Positions 34,844 through 43,459 of a DNA stretch of 64,000 nucleotides are shown piece after piece. How positions within the stretch are numbered: the first letter of the stretch is position 1; every line of letters begins with the position of its first letter. A program made the position numbers and the translations under genes. The stretch lies in assembly GCA_022841625.1 (NCBI GenBank), contig JALHRD010000007.1, forward strand, positions 1-64,000, written 5' to 3'. The notes under the pieces were generated by a model, which saw only the letters and a program-made list of their open reading frames with translations, searched no databases and was not told the DNA's origin. Source of the stretch: Xanthobacteraceae bacterium (lineage in GTDB: Bacteria; Pseudomonadota; Alphaproteobacteria; Rhizobiales; Xanthobacteraceae).

Positions 34844-37257
34844 AATCGTTCCAGCGTGTTGCGTTCATCGGCAATCACCTTCCGCGCCGCTGCGGAATCG
34901 CGACCTTTACCCACGATCTTCATCAGGCGATTTCGACAGCGCGCCCGGATTTGGAAACCTGCGTCGTCGCAATGACGGACCCCGGTCGCTCCTATGACTA
35001 TCCGTCGGCGGTGCGCTTTCAGGTTCAAGACGAAAAAATCGGCGACTATGTTCGGGCGGCCGCGTTCATGAACAATGCGGGCTTCGATGCTGTTTCACTT
35101 CAACACGAATATGGAATTTTTGGTGGTGAGGCTGGCGGGAATATCGTCGAATTGTTGTCGCGCCTCGAAATGCCGATTGTCACGACGCTGCACTCGGTGC
35201 TGGCCAAGCCGACGCCCACCCAGCGCGACGTGATGGGCCGAATCATCGATATTTCGGCGAAAATCGTCGTCATGTCGGAAAAGGGTCGGGAACTGCTGCG
35301 TTCCGTTCACAACGTGCCAACGCACAAGATTGAGGTCATACCGCACGGAATACCCGACTTTCCGCTCGTCGAATCGCATCACGCCAAAGCAAAATTCGGC
35401 TTTGTCGGAAAGACGGTCATTTTAACGTTCGGCCTGCTGTCTCCGAACAAAGGCATCGAGACCATGCTCGACGCCATGCCGGAAATCATCAAATCCTGTC
35501 CGAGTGCTGTTTATGTCGTTCTTGGCGCGACTCATCCTCACCTCTTGCGGGATCAGGGCGAGGCCTATCGCGACGGCTTGACGGCGCGCGTCCAGGAACT
35601 CGGCATCGGGGATCATGTCGTTTTCTTCAACCAGTTCGTCGACCAGGCCAGACTGTTGGACTTCATTTCGATGTGCGATGTCTATGTGACGCCGTATCTC
35701 AATGAGGCCCAGATGACGTCAGGCACGCTCGCCTACAGCTTTGGTCTGGGAAAGGCAGTCGTATCGACACCCTACTGGCACGCCGCAGAACTGCTGAGCG
35801 ACGGACACGGCATTCTGGTTCCCTTTGGGGATGCCGACGCGGTGGGCAGCGAGATCGCCGGTTTGCTGACTGACGACTTCCGACGCAACGCAATGGGCGC
35901 GCGCGCGTATGCTGCGAGCCGGTCGATGACCTGGGCACAGTCGGCCAAGCGCAACCTGGCGGTCTTTGAGAGTGCGCGCGAGCGCCCCCGGCCTGGAAAA
36001 GTGGCTCCAATTGACCTGATCGTCTCCGCGCGCAAGCAACACCGCATTCCGGAAGTGCGGATGGAGCATTTCCTTTCGCTCTGCGATAGTACGGGCTTGC
36101 TGCAACACGCGGTCCATTCAATACCTGACCGATCCCACGGCTACTGTGTCGACGACAACGCGCGCGCGCTGCTGTTGTCTTGCGCACTTTCAGGCGCTGG
36201 TGAAGCACAACTACCGGAGATAATGACGACACGCTTTGCCGCGTTCATCCAGCACGCATGGAATCCGCACACCCGTCGATTCCGCAATTTTCAAAGCTAC
36301 GACCGACGATGGCTGGAAGATCAGGGATCGGAAGACAGTCATGGTAGGACACTTTGGGCATTGGCCGAATGCGCAGGGAAGGACGCTGACCCGTCGCGCC
36401 GCCGATGGGCGGCAGCGCTTTTCACGGCCGCGCTTCCTGCCGTCGAGGCGTTCTCCTCTCCGCGGGCCTGGGCCTTCTCGCTCCTGGGGTTGGACGCCCA
36501 TTGCAGATTGGTTGGTGGTGACATCTTGGCCGAGCGCATGCGCAGACTATTGGCCGACCGATTGATGGCGCTATTTGCTGCGACAGAATCCAAAGATTGG
36601 GTCTGGTTTGAAGACCTGCTCGCCTACGACAACGCGCGGCTTCCCCAGGCGCTGATCCAAACCGGCCTGACGACCCAGACGCGTCCCTATGTTGAGGTCG
36701 GTCTCCGATCGCTCCGTTGGCTCATGTCGCTTCAAACCGCGTCCTGCGGAAGCTTCAGGCCAGTTGGGACCATGAGTTTCGGCAGGCTCCGCCAGCAGCC
36801 CGAAGCGTTTGATCAGCAACCCGTCGAGGCGGCTGCAACGATTTCGGCTTGCCTTGCTGCATGGCAGGTGGATGGTGGCGCGGAGTGGCCGGTGGGGGCG
36901 ATGCGCGCGTTCGAGTGGTTTCTCGGCGAAAACGACCTGCAGACGGCACTGATCGATTCGGAAACGGGCAGCTGCTCGGATGGACTCCACCCGGATCGGC
37001 CAAATGAGAACAAGGGCGCAGAATCAGTACTGTCGTATCTTCTTGGCCTGGTAGAGATGCGTCAGTTCAAGCGTGCCGTTGCGGCAGCCCGAGCCTGTCC
37101 GGCGCCTAAATTAGTGCCCGTCGCCAGCAGCGCGATTCCAGCTCGAGCAACCCCAGGGAGCATCTTTGTCCCAATCCCAATTCTTGAATCGCCAGACCTT
37201 GTATCTGCGCCCGGACCCGGCCCGGGTCGTCGTCCGGCCCTTCAAGCCGGCGACTGA
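34840..37257 (+). CDS. GT4-type glycosyltransferase with C-terminal helical extension
   Basis: An 805-residue protein in two parts. Residues 1 to about 390 are a GT-B fold glycosyltransferase of family 4: RRCGIATFTHDLHQAI, LQHEYGIFGGEAGG, KIEVIPHGIPDFPL, LTFGLLSPNKGIETMLDAMP and the donor site segment VTPYLNEAQMTSGTLAYSF. After about residue 410 comes a helical region (LLQHAVHSIPDRSHGYCVDDN, ARALLLSCAL) that resembles an alpha/alpha-barrel. From its neighbours it is probably a mannosyltransferase; donor and product are not shown by sequence. Start is by ATGA overlap with manA. The end overlaps the next gene by 92 bp. Confidence 0.9.
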   Translation: MKSFQRVAFIGNHLPRRCGIATFTHDLHQAISTARPDLETCVVAMTDPGRSYDYPSAVRFQVQDEKIGDYVRAAAFMNNAGFDAVSLQHEYGIFGGEAGGNIVELLSRLEMPIVTTLHSVLAKPTPTQRDVMGRIIDISAKIVVMSEKGRELLRSVHNVPTHKIEVIPHGIPDFPLVESHHAKAKFGFVGKTVILTFGLLSPNKGIETMLDAMPEIIKSCPSAVYVVLGATHPHLLRDQGEAYRDGLTARVQELGIGDHVVFFNQFVDQARLLDFISMCDVYVTPYLNEAQMTSGTLAYSFGLGKAVVSTPYWHAAELLSDGHGILVPFGDADAVGSEIAGLLTDDFRRNAMGARAYAASRSMTWAQSAKRNLAVFESARERPRPGKVAPIDLIVSARKQHRIPEVRMEHFLSLCDSTGLLQHAVHSIPDRSHGYCVDDNARALLLSCALSGAGEAQLPEIMTTRFAAFIQHAWNPHTRRFRNFQSYDRRWLEDQGSEDSHGRTLWALAECAGKDADPSRRRWAAALFTAALPAVEAFSSPRAWAFSLLGLDAHCRLVGGDILAERMRRLLADRLMALFAATESKDWVWFEDLLAYDNARLPQALIQTGLTTQTRPYVEVGLRSLRWLMSLQTASCGSFRPVGTMSFGRLRQQPEAFDQQPVEAAATISACLAAWQVDGGAEWPVGAMRAFEWFLGENDLQTALIDSETGSCSDGLHPDRPNENKGAESVLSYLLGLVEMRQFKRAVAAARACPAPKLVPVASSAIPARATPGSIFVPIPILESPDLVSAPGPGPGRRPALQAGD

Positions 37258-38464
37258 ACCCCGAGACCTCAACCCAACCGATAAGCTCCGGGCCAATCAT
37301 ATCGTCGACAGGGTTCTTCGGCTCGATCCCGCAGCCGCCGCGCGACAACTGACAGACGTGCTCGAAAACTTCGAAGGCCGTCACAGGAACCTGCTCGATA
37401 TCTTCGAGGCGCGCGCTCAGGATATGGAGCCGGCGCTGGCGCCGCATGTGGAATTGAACGAAACGCAACGCCGACTGATTGGCGCTTATTTTCTTCATGA
37501 ATACTCGTTCGAGGCATCGGCCTTGTTCAATCCGAGTATCGTCCGGCATCCCGACCAGACCGGCGCGCCGGCAAATGGCTGCCGGTTCATCTTGAGTCTT
37601 CGCGCCGTTGGCGAGGGTCATATTTCATCGCTGACGTTCCGTTCCGGCACCGTCGCCGCAGACGGTAGCGTGACGGTCGATCCAACCGCGCGCCTTGCAT
37701 CGATCCCGAAGATTCATAGCCGGACGCCCCAGCACAATGGCGAGGGTGTCGAAGTCATCTTCCGGCCCGACGGAGACCTGAGCGAACGGGTGATCTTTCC
37801 GATCACCGACACCCAAGCAAACGGCATCGAGGACGCCCGATTCGTTGAGTTCAACGACGACGGAAAAAGGACGTTCTATGCGACCTACACCGCCTATAGC
37901 GGCCGATCGATCCGTTCTGAATTGATCGAAACGACCGATTTTCGATCATTCCGGATGACACCGCTCAGCGGTTCGGCGGCGGGCAATAAGGGCATGGCGC
38001 TATTTCCGCGGAAGATCGATGGCCGCTATGCGATGATCGCTCGGCAGGACAATGAGAACCTCTATCTGATTTATTCCGACGACCTTCATACATGGGACGG
38101 TGGTCGCTCGATCCTTCAGCCCGAGTATCCCTGGGAATTCGTCCAGATCGGCAATTGCGGCTCACCCGTCGAGTTGGACGATTGCTGGCTGATGTTGATT
38201 CACGGGGTTGGCCCAGTCCGAAAATATTCAATTGGGGCTGTTCTCCTGGACAAGAAGGATCCCTCAAAGGTTCTTGCGCGCTCCCGCGATCCTCTGATTC
38301 GTCCCGAGCCCACGGAACGCGAGGGTTATGTGCCCAACGTTGTCTATACCTGTGGCGCAATGCGTCACGGCGCCCGGATCATCTTGCCTTATGGGGTATC
38401 CGACACCTTTTCGACTTTTGCGACGATCGAGATCGCCACGTTGATGAAAGCCGTTGCGGGCTGA
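37166..38464 (+). CDS. glycoside hydrolase family 130 protein (beta-mannoside phosphorylase/hydrolase)
   Basis: A 432-residue GH130 enzyme with the five-bladed beta-propeller pattern. Visible family segments are NGIEDARFVEF (catalytic Asp region), YLIYSDDLHTWDGG, IGNCGSPVELDDCWLMLIHGV, YSIGAVLLDKKDPSKVLARS and EGYVPNVVYTCG. GH130 members split or make beta-1,2- or beta-1,4-mannosides, many by phosphorolysis giving mannose-1-phosphate. The start is TTG at 37166 with GGGAG 5 nt upstream; conserved N-terminal sequence (LYLRPDPARVVVRPF) begins at once, so the 92-bp overlap with the glycosyltransferase gene is real. Phosphorylase or hydrolase cannot be decided here. Confidence 0.92.
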   Translation: MSQSQFLNRQTLYLRPDPARVVVRPFKPATEPRDLNPTDKLRANHIVDRVLRLDPAAAARQLTDVLENFEGRHRNLLDIFEARAQDMEPALAPHVELNETQRRLIGAYFLHEYSFEASALFNPSIVRHPDQTGAPANGCRFILSLRAVGEGHISSLTFRSGTVAADGSVTVDPTARLASIPKIHSRTPQHNGEGVEVIFRPDGDLSERVIFPITDTQANGIEDARFVEFNDDGKRTFYATYTAYSGRSIRSELIETTDFRSFRMTPLSGSAAGNKGMALFPRKIDGRYAMIARQDNENLYLIYSDDLHTWDGGRSILQPEYPWEFVQIGNCGSPVELDDCWLMLIHGVGPVRKYSIGAVLLDKKDPSKVLARSRDPLIRPEPTEREGYVPNVVYTCGAMRHGARIILPYGVSDTFSTFATIEIATLMKAVAG

Positions 38465-38538
38465 TGTCTACGCGCGGAGTCCATTGTCTCATTTGGTGAT
38501 CATGCCCGCAGCAGGATGCGTTGACCACGGCGCCAGCG

Positions 38539-39450
38539 ATGGAGATCATGCAGGTACTTTTCATCGGACAGACTTATATTGACGTGACCTTTCTTACCGA
38601 CCGGATGCCAACCGGCGACGAGAAACATGTGGCGTCGGCTTACGCCGTCTCATTTGGCGGTAACGCGGTCACCGCCGCCTTCTGCTGCGCGAAATTGGGA
38701 GTTGTACCGGATGTACTCACGACCGTCGCGGATGACTGGCTCGGGCGCATGTTTCTGGACATGGCGGCCAAATATGGACTGTCGATCCACGCCAGAAAAG
38801 TCGGAACGTCGTCTTTGTCGTTCATCATGCCGAAAGATGGCAAGCGGGCCATCGTCCGCTGTCGTGACGCCGACTATCTCCACCCGTTTCCGATCCTGAA
38901 CCTGTCAGGGTGCCGCGCGCTTCATTTGGACGGGCACCAGCCGGACGCTGCGGTTCACTATGCCAAGCTATGCCGGGATGCGGGGGTTCTCACCTCGCTC
39001 GACGGTGGCGGACTGCGGTCGAATACCCACGATCTCCTCCGCTACGTCGACGTGGCGGTCGTGGCCGAGCGCCTGTGCCAGCAGATGGGGCATGATCCGG
39101 CAACGATGCTCGACTACCTTAAGAGCCGGGGCTGTCGGATTGGCGGGGTGACGCTGGGCGAGCGCGGATTGGTCTGGTACGATGCCACCGGCGCGGTGCG
39201 GACGCTTCCTGCTCTTGCTGTGCCGTCCGATAAAGTTCTTGATACCAGTGGGGCCGGAGACATTTTCCACGGCGCCTATATTTGTTCTTACCTGACCAAT
39301 CCGGCGATGACTTGGGAAGAACATTTCCGTTTCGCGCGCGCGGCCTCCGCCTACAAGATCCAACATCTCGGCAATGAGGCCGGCTTGCCGACACTCGCGG
39401 ACATTGCTTCCGTGGCGAGCGCGTTCGAAGCGCCAGTGCCGCCGATCTGA
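38539..39450 (+). CDS. PfkB family carbohydrate kinase
   Basis: A 303-residue ribokinase-fold kinase. The N-terminal sugar-site block is seen in FIGQTYIDVTFLTDRMPTG and VSFGGNAVTAAFCCAKLG; the C-terminal ATP and catalytic motif is DTSGAGDIFHGAYI, with the base Asp in GAGD. It probably phosphorylates a sugar released by the preceding GH130 enzyme; the sugar is unknown. Starts at 38521 (TTG), 38539 and 38548 (ATG) are all possible; AGGA precedes the first and GGAG the last. The last five codons (VPPI then stop) lie inside the 72-bp repeat, so the original C-terminus may differ. Confidence 0.88.
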   Translation: MEIMQVLFIGQTYIDVTFLTDRMPTGDEKHVASAYAVSFGGNAVTAAFCCAKLGVVPDVLTTVADDWLGRMFLDMAAKYGLSIHARKVGTSSLSFIMPKDGKRAIVRCRDADYLHPFPILNLSGCRALHLDGHQPDAAVHYAKLCRDAGVLTSLDGGGLRSNTHDLLRYVDVAVVAERLCQQMGHDPATMLDYLKSRGCRIGGVTLGERGLVWYDATGAVRTLPALAVPSDKVLDTSGAGDIFHGAYICSYLTNPAMTWEEHFRFARAASAYKIQHLGNEAGLPTLADIASVASAFEAPVPPI

Positions 39451-39507
39451 AGTTCCTGCAGCGGCTGCGGCAAATTCGGTTGGGAACTTCGGATCGAAAA
39501 GCGGCGC
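39436..39507. repeat. 72-bp dispersed palindromic repeat, copy 1
   Basis: Matches 44528-44599 in 62 of 72 positions by eye, without gaps. The ends are inverted (GTGCCGCCGATCT... / ...GATCGAAAAGCGGC) around a core TGCGGCAAATTCGGTT. It overlaps the 3' end of the PfkB kinase gene and provides its stop codon (39448-39450). Confidence 0.85.
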
Positions 39508-39544
39508 TAGCCTGACATATTGGTCGATCCCGCCGCACTCGACT

Positions 39545-39772
39545 TCATGCGAAGAAACCAAATTCCGCGTGCAATTTGCGATACGATCTTTTGAGTTTCG
39601 CGGTCGCATAACGCCGTGCGTTGTTAGGTCTGTCATCGGAACTGCGCAGGCTTTTATAGGCTTCGATATAGTCTGTCTCTTCGACCGGTTTGTTGTGGTT
39701 GGCTTTCAGCCATGCGACGTGGGCCGGCTGATGTTGTTTAGAGCACCGATCCCAATCAAATTCCCGTTTCAT
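39545..39772 (-). CDS. small basic protein of unknown function
   Basis: A 75-residue soluble protein: MKREFDWDRCSKQHQPAHVA, then WLKANHNKPVEETDYIEAYKSL and a basic helix (RYATAKLKRSYRKLHAEF). An ATG at 39772 is chosen; an upstream in-frame start at 39787 adds five residues. No family recognised. It points toward the repeat and the PfkB gene. Confidence 0.55.
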   Translation of the reverse strand: MKREFDWDRCSKQHQPAHVAWLKANHNKPVEETDYIEAYKSLRSSDDRPNNARRYATAKLKRSYRKLHAEFGFFA

Positions 39773-40039
39773 GCTTTCACTTTCCACGCGTGCTGATTAT
39801 GGAGATCGGGACCGCGCACGAATGCGGCCGGATCGGATCGAGCGCCGTCTTGCCCGCCCACCGAGGGCCAACGAGCAGGACAACGGGCGCTTCGGTGAGG
39901 GCCTCGACCGGCCGCCGGTGAATGAAGCGTCGGAACAAACGATTATCCTGAATCGCGATCCGGCGATGAGGAGTAGGATATCCGGCAATTAGGAATCAAC
40001 GGAGCGGTGATTAGGCGCCGAAAATAGGAATAAATACTT

Positions 40040-40126
40040 TGGTGCCCCTGGCCGGACTCGAACCAGCACGATGTTGCCACCAACAGATTTTGAGTCTGCC
40101 GCGTCTACCAATTCCGCCACAGGGGC
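40040..40126 (-). tRNA. tRNA-Leu (CAA)
   Basis: On the minus strand an 87-nt cloverleaf starts GCCCCTGTGGCGGAATTGG, with acceptor stem GCCCCTG paired to CAGGGGC, a long variable arm (class II, as in Leu), T-loop GGTTCGAGTCC and an encoded 3' CCA (40040-40042). The anticodon loop CTCAAAA gives anticodon CAA, reading the UUG codon. Confidence 0.96.
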
Positions 40127-40222
40127 CTGCGGGCCGGGATAATAGTGCCGTGCCGCGCCGGGTCAATCGTTACGCCATATTTCTGTGCGCGACGTGATCG
40201 CGGGCATGGAGTAAAATCGCGC

Positions 40223-40786
40223 ATGGACGCACGGATGCAGCAACCGGGTTTGTTGGCCGCTTGGATGGCCTGGGCGCAGGCTCGGCCGATCATGGCGTCG
40301 GCCGCCGTGGTTGTGGTCGGCGGCGCGGCGACCATTCTTGGGGCGCTGTTCTTCCAATATGGCCTGGGCTTGCGGCCCTGTCCGCTCTGCCTCGAACAAC
40401 GCTACCCGTATTATTTCGCGATCCCGCTCGCGGTTTTCATTCTGCTGGGCGAAACCGTGGGCAGCCGACGCCGCGTCCTGCTCGCCGCCCTGGCGGCGAT
40501 CGTGGGGCTGATGCTGTGGAACGCCGGCCTCGGCGTCTATCACGCCGGCGTCGAATGGAAGTGGTGGCCCGGGCCCAACACCTGCGGCGGCACGCCCGAT
40601 CTCGGCACCGGCGGCAATTTGCTCAAGCAGTTGCAGTCGATCAATGTCGTGCGCTGCGACGAAATCCCCTGGAGCTTTCTCGGCCTGTCGCTTGCCGGAT
40701 ACAACGCGCTGATCTCGCTTACGCTCGCCGCGGTGGCGGCGTGGGGGTTCCGCGGCGGATGGAAGCTGCCGCCGCAGCGCGACTGA
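40223..40786 (+). CDS. dsbB: disulfide bond formation protein DsbB
   Basis: A 187-residue inner-membrane protein with four hydrophobic segments that reoxidises DsbA using quinone. The first catalytic pair is CPLC at residues 53-56 (LRPCPLCLEQRYPYY); the second pair is in NTCGGTP and NVVRCDEIPW in the large periplasmic loop. All four essential cysteines are therefore present. The ATG at 40223 is chosen because the first membrane helix follows after about 20 residues. No dsbA is adjacent. Confidence 0.93.
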   Translation: MDARMQQPGLLAAWMAWAQARPIMASAAVVVVGGAATILGALFFQYGLGLRPCPLCLEQRYPYYFAIPLAVFILLGETVGSRRRVLLAALAAIVGLMLWNAGLGVYHAGVEWKWWPGPNTCGGTPDLGTGGNLLKQLQSINVVRCDEIPWSFLGLSLAGYNALISLTLAAVAAWGFRGGWKLPPQRD

Positions 40787-40800
40787 CTGCGATCGGGCGC

Positions 40801-41358
40801 TTACGGATCGAGCTCGGTGTCCCAATAGAGATAGTCGAGCCAGCTATCGTGCAGATAGTTCGGCGGGAACAGCCGCCCATTACGGTGCAGGTGATGCACC
40901 GAAGGCTGGAACGGCAGCTGCGAGGGATACATCGCGGCTTCCGTCATGGTCTTGTTGCCCTTGCGCAGATTGCAGGGCGAACATGCCGCCACGACATTGC
41001 CCCAGGTGGTGTGCCCGCCGCGCGAACGCGGCACCAGATGATCGAATGTCAGGTCGTCGCGCGAGCCGCAATACTGGCAAGAGAAACGGTCGCGCAGGAA
41101 CACATTGAATCGGGTGAAGGCGGGCTGGGTCGCGGGCCGCACAAAGGTCTTGAGGGAGACCACACTCGGCAGCTTGATCTCAAAGCTCGGGCTATGCACC
41201 GCGCGATCATAATGGGCGACGATGTTGACGCGATCGAGGAACACCGCCTTGATCGTGTCCTGCCAGGACCACAGCGACAGCGGGTAATAGCTCAGCGGGC
41301 GGAAGTCCGCGTTCAAGACCAGTGCGGGAAAGCCTGTCGGCGACACATGCGAATTCAC
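40801..41358 (-). CDS. HNH endonuclease
   Basis: A 185-residue HNH nuclease of the widespread chromosomal type. The zinc and catalytic motif is visible: CQYCGSRDDLTFDHLVPRS, then GGHTTWGNVVAACSPCNLRKGN, with two CxxC pairs and the DH. The cellular role of this group is unsettled (DNA repair or mobile-element-like). The start is a GTG at 41358 with AAGGAGG upstream, spaced about 14 nt; a second GTG lies at 41346. Its end lies close to dsbB (convergent, 14 bp). Confidence 0.9.
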   Translation of the reverse strand: MNSHVSPTGFPALVLNADFRPLSYYPLSLWSWQDTIKAVFLDRVNIVAHYDRAVHSPSFEIKLPSVVSLKTFVRPATQPAFTRFNVFLRDRFSCQYCGSRDDLTFDHLVPRSRGGHTTWGNVVAACSPCNLRKGNKTMTEAAMYPSQLPFQPSVHHLHRNGRLFPPNYLHDSWLDYLYWDTELDP

Positions 41359-41456
41359 GGCAGCGTCTTCGACCTCCTTTAAATGAGCGACACCGCAATA
41401 CCGTATAATTTATAGAATAGCGCGACAGAATTGTGAAGCCGCCCGAATCTGCGCGG

Positions 41457-42122
41457 TTACAGCCGCCGCGCGATGAATTCGCCGCCCTGGCGCAGCCCTT
41501 CTTGGTCGATGCCGTGGCCGATTCCTGCCGACAAGTGCCACTCGACCGGCACGCCCAGCGCGGCCAAGCCGTTGGCCGACATGAACAAGGCCTGCGGCGG
41601 AATCAATTCATCGCTGTCGCCATGAATCAGTAGCACCGGCGGGCGCGCTTTGATTTGCGCGGCCAGCGTCTCCGGCTTGGCGTCGGGTTCGGTCACCAGC
41701 ACGCCGGAATAGCCGACGATCGCGCATGGCGCGGTGGCGCGGCGCAGCCCGACATGCAGCGCCATCATCGTGCCCTGGCTGAAGCCGACCAGCGCCAGCG
41801 CCCGCGGCGGCAGATTGCGGCGCGTGAGTTCGGCATCGAGGAATGCATCCAGCACCGGCGCCGCGCTGCCGACGCCAAGCCAGCGTTCGCTCTGCGCCCG
41901 GTTGGTGAGCGGGAACCATTCGCGGCCGGTCGGCGACTGTCCGCACGGATGCGGCGCGTGCGGCGACACGAAGGCGGCATGCGGCATGACGGCTTGCCAC
42001 GCGCGCCCGATGTCGATCAGATCGTTGCCGTCCGCGCCATAGCCGTGCAGGAACACCACCAATTGGCGCGCCGCGCCGCCGGCACGCGGCTCGATCCGGG
42101 GACCGTCGAGTTGGGCAGCCAT
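41457..42122 (-). CDS. phospholipase/carboxylesterase family hydrolase
   Basis: A 221-residue alpha/beta hydrolase of the carboxylesterase/acyl-protein thioesterase (YpfH-like) group. The oxyanion segment is VVFLHGYGADGNDLID, the nucleophile elbow GFSQG (ALVGFSQGTMMAL), the acid HGDSDELIP and the His in GIGHGIDQEG. No signal peptide, so cytoplasmic. It may cleave short acyl esters. It precedes alkA-like and other minus-strand genes without overlap. Confidence 0.92.
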   Translation of the reverse strand: MAAQLDGPRIEPRAGGAARQLVVFLHGYGADGNDLIDIGRAWQAVMPHAAFVSPHAPHPCGQSPTGREWFPLTNRAQSERWLGVGSAAPVLDAFLDAELTRRNLPPRALALVGFSQGTMMALHVGLRRATAPCAIVGYSGVLVTEPDAKPETLAAQIKARPPVLLIHGDSDELIPPQALFMSANGLAALGVPVEWHLSAGIGHGIDQEGLRQGGEFIARRL

Positions 42123-42222
42123 GGTGGAAAACTCCTGGAGGGATCGGTGGTCGTGAAGCGCCGTCTGACGGCTCGGGGTCTATCATGGCGCACGAGGGCG
42201 CGCGTGTCGTTGCAGCATCGTA

Positions 42223-42888
42223 TCATCGGCCTGCCGTTTTGGCGCGGGTTTGGATCGGCGCGCCGTCGCGCTGCTTGGCGACGCGGTAATAGGCCCACAG
42301 CGTATAGGCGGCGGCGCCGCGCCAGGGGCGCCAGCGCTCCGCCAGCGGTTGCATTTCTTTTGCAGTCGGCCGCGACTCCAATTTGAACAAAAGCCGCGCC
42401 GCCTCTTGCAGCGCCAGGTCGCCGGCCGGCCAAGCATCGGCATGGCCGAGGCAAAACAACAGATAGATATCGGCGGTCCAAGGTCCGATGCCGTGAATTG
42501 CGGTCAGCGCCTGATGCGCTTGGTCGGCGGGCATTTCGACGAGTGCGGCGAGATCGAGATCGCCGCACATGGCCGCCTTCGCAATCGCCTTGAGCGTCCG
42601 TATTTTCGGCGCCGACAGGCCGGCGCGCGCCAGCCTGGCAGGGCGTGCCCGTGCGACCGCGGCGGCATCGAGCGGGTCGAGCGCCGACTCAAGCCGGCCC
42701 CAAATGGCCTTGGCGCTGGCGGTCGAGAGCTGTTGCGACACCACAATGGCGGCCAGTCCGGCAAAACCGTCGGCGCGCTTGCGCAACGGCGGATGGCCGG
42801 CCAGCGCGAGCGCTTCGGCGAACCGCCGGTCAGCTTTGGTCAGCGCCGTAACGGCGCGCGCGAGTTCGACTTCGGTGCGGATGTACAT
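42223..42888 (-). CDS. DNA-3-methyladenine glycosylase II (AlkA-like)
   Basis: A 221-residue HhH-GPD superfamily base-excision enzyme that removes alkylated bases. The helix-hairpin-helix and catalytic Asp region reads ALTAIHGIGPWTADIYLLFCLG; the upstream helices include FAGLAAIVVSQQLSTASAKAIWGRL. It lacks the extra N-terminal domain of E. coli AlkA, as in many short homologues. It is followed by the dioxygenase gene on the same strand, 6 bp away, but in transcription order the dioxygenase comes first. Confidence 0.92.
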   Translation of the reverse strand: MYIRTEVELARAVTALTKADRRFAEALALAGHPPLRKRADGFAGLAAIVVSQQLSTASAKAIWGRLESALDPLDAAAVARARPARLARAGLSAPKIRTLKAIAKAAMCGDLDLAALVEMPADQAHQALTAIHGIGPWTADIYLLFCLGHADAWPAGDLALQEAARLLFKLESRPTAKEMQPLAERWRPWRGAAAYTLWAYYRVAKQRDGAPIQTRAKTAGR

Positions 42889-42894
42889 CCGGCG

Positions 42895-43440
42895 TCAGAG
42901 TACCACCCACCCGGCCGGCGGAATCTTGCCGGGATGGAGCGTGCCGCAATTCTTGCAGGTGCGGGCGCTGTGGTCGGCATAGAAGGATTCATAGAGCGGC
43001 GGCAGGTCCTTCACGAGATGCTGGACCTTGACTTCGATGCGGTGGACCAGATGTCCGCACGCGAAACAGTACCAGTTGAAGCCATCGGATTCGTTCGGCC
43101 GCGCCGCCTCGACCACCAATCCGATCGAGCCTTCCTGTGGCCGCTGCGGCGAGTGCGGGGTGTGCGGTGGCAGCAGGAACACTTCGCCCTCGCGGATCGG
43201 CACGTCGTAGAACTGGCCGCGGTCGCAGACCTTCAGCACCATGTCGCCCTTGAGCTGGTAGAAAAACTCCTCGACCGGATCGTCGTGAAAATCGGTGCGC
43301 TGGTTGGGTCCGCCGACGACCTGCACCGTCATTTCGCCGTCCTCGAACACTTTCTTGTTGCCGACCGGCGGTTGAAGCAAATGTTGGTTTTCACCGATCC
43401 ACTTCTGGAAATTAAAGGCGCGCAGGCGTCCGGTCGCCAT
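42895..43440 (-). CDS. nbaC: 3-hydroxyanthranilate 3,4-dioxygenase
   Basis: A 181-residue cupin dioxygenase that opens the ring of 3-hydroxyanthranilate in tryptophan or nitrobenzoate breakdown. Cupin iron ligands lie in DFHDDPVEEFFYQLKGDM and VFLLPPHTPHSPQRP. The C-terminal rubredoxin-like iron site is present as CFACGH and CKNCG, as in bacterial HAO. The ATG at 43440 has GGAGA upstream. A DapA-family gene precedes it by 19 bp and probably shares the transcript. No other kynurenine-pathway gene is adjacent, although an ACMSD-like amidohydrolase lies at 52.8 kb. Confidence 0.94.
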   Translation of the reverse strand: MATGRLRAFNFQKWIGENQHLLQPPVGNKKVFEDGEMTVQVVGGPNQRTDFHDDPVEEFFYQLKGDMVLKVCDRGQFYDVPIREGEVFLLPPHTPHSPQRPQEGSIGLVVEAARPNESDGFNWYCFACGHLVHRIEVKVQHLVKDLPPLYESFYADHSARTCKNCGTLHPGKIPPAGWVVL

Positions 43441-43459
43441 GGTTGGTCTCCGCAATGGT

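Noticed and set aside
39771-39992. Small plus-strand frame between the small basic gene and tRNA-Leu
   Set aside because: No ribosome site, no family features and an Arg/Asp-rich product; treated as intergenic.
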